Assembly: GCA_023429135.1 (NCBI GenBank)
Contig: JAEYWD010000022.1
Coordinates: 1 to 22,894, forward strand
Source of the DNA: Bacteroidota bacterium
GTDB taxonomy: Bacteria; Bacteroidota; Bacteroidia; Bacteroidales; JAAUTT01
Direction: 5' to 3'
DNA: 22,894 nucleotides
Both the position numbers and the translations under genes were made by a program. This document shows, one piece after another, positions 22,534 through 22,894 of the stretch. Under the pieces are notes generated by a model. The model was not told the origin of the DNA. It searched no databases and saw only the letters and a list, made by a program, of their open reading frames with translations. Each line of letters begins with the position of its first letter. Within the stretch, counting starts at the first letter, position 1.

Positions 22534-22894
22534 GATACCAATGACAGATTTGTATAGTAATATGTTTATGAGGCATTTAAATTTAAGTTCCATAAAACCG
22601 AAATGCCAAAGATTCGGGACTGGCCTTCTGAAAATTGCGTGAAGAAAATAATAGATTGGGCGTAATGAGGGGGGTTGTCTGAGCGGGCAGATTGAGATTT
22701 CTTTCATTTAAGTATAAGACCTCATTAATAGCAATTAACCTGGCAAAGCAGTGTTGTAGTGAGATTACCCCCCGCAGTAGACAAATCTTTTATTTTTAGT
22801 CAATTTTTAATAAGCCTTGACTTTTTGGTCCTTTTGTGTCAAGACAAAAGGACGAAAGATAATTATTTTGAGGAGGCCTGTCATTCACCCATTA
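22534..22894. other. Gene-free stretch at the right end of the window
   Basis: No convincing gene on either strand. GGCATTT (22572-22578) can pair with AAATGCC (22601-22607), a weak hairpin without a T run. A stronger hairpin is listed separately at 22828-22853. No promoter of the TAnnTTTG type with a correctly spaced TTG was found, and no T9SS gene terminator is obvious. Confidence 0.5.
22828..22853. repeat. Perfect 10-bp inverted repeat with competing pairing
   Basis: GTCCTTTTGT (22828-22837) pairs exactly with ACAAAAGGAC (22844-22853) around the loop GTCAAG. That loop is itself complementary to CTTGAC just upstream (22816-22821), so two mutually exclusive folds exist. No T run follows on the plus strand. 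I believe similar CTTTTGT/ACAAAAG hairpins recur between genes in this phylum, but that is from memory. Confidence 0.6.

Overview
The window is chromosomal DNA from a member of the Bacteroidota, most likely an environmental Bacteroidia of the Marinilabiliales/Prolixibacteraceae sort (the lineage is inferred). The evidence is a secreted protein with a type IX secretion C-terminal sorting domain, promoters of the TTG-N19/20-TAnnTTTG kind, AT-rich leaders without clear Shine-Dalgarno sequences, and Tat-exported oxidoreductases of a style common in this phylum.

Left part (1-7650): a tRNA-Asn gene with its terminator; a secreted parallel beta-helix protein followed by a Tat-exported Gfo/Idh/MocA oxidoreductase, which look like carbohydrate-related periplasmic functions; a Tat-exported aldo/keto reductase-fold protein with two ferredoxin-like cysteine clusters; and two convergent, tandemly duplicated GT4 glycosyltransferases. 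The duplicated unit (1171 bp, no net indel) carries the last 14 codons of the aldo/keto reductase gene as a stranded fragment between the two glycosyltransferase genes.

Middle part (7650-10550): asd and dapA, consecutive steps at the entry to lysine/diaminopimelate synthesis, on the minus strand, with a 7-bp-period repeat tract between them. Divergent from dapA is a gene for a protein with a C-terminal ACT-like domain and a possible DNA-binding N-terminus, a candidate regulator of the pathway.

Right part (10650-20235) is a defence-type island. Its core is a retron: a WGR/HEAT protein and a SWIM zinc-finger protein (3 bp apart), then a non-coding RNA, then a retron-type reverse transcriptase with an unusual charged coiled-coil N-terminal extension. 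The non-coding RNA can be read directly from the sequence: a promoter at 15392-15421, an a1/a2 end-pairing helix of about 19 bp with one bulge (15427-15445 with 15632-15651), a GC-rich msr hairpin, and a perfect 19-bp msd stem (15533-15590). Downstream is an AT-rich gene for a leucine-rich-repeat protein with a PD-(D/E)XK-like C-terminus, flanked by a 13-bp near-identical direct repeat. Next comes a degenerate array with a strict period of about 21 bp, split by an 865-bp IS4-like element with perfect terminal inverted repeats, a 9-bp target duplication and a transposase lacking its C-terminal catalytic part. The array runs up to the start of a small XRE-family regulator.

The window closes with a type IX secretion cargo protein and a gene-free stretch containing a strong hairpin. 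The most notable items are the retron with its readable msr-msd, the 21-bp-period array, and the duplicated glycosyltransferase unit with its stranded gene tail.
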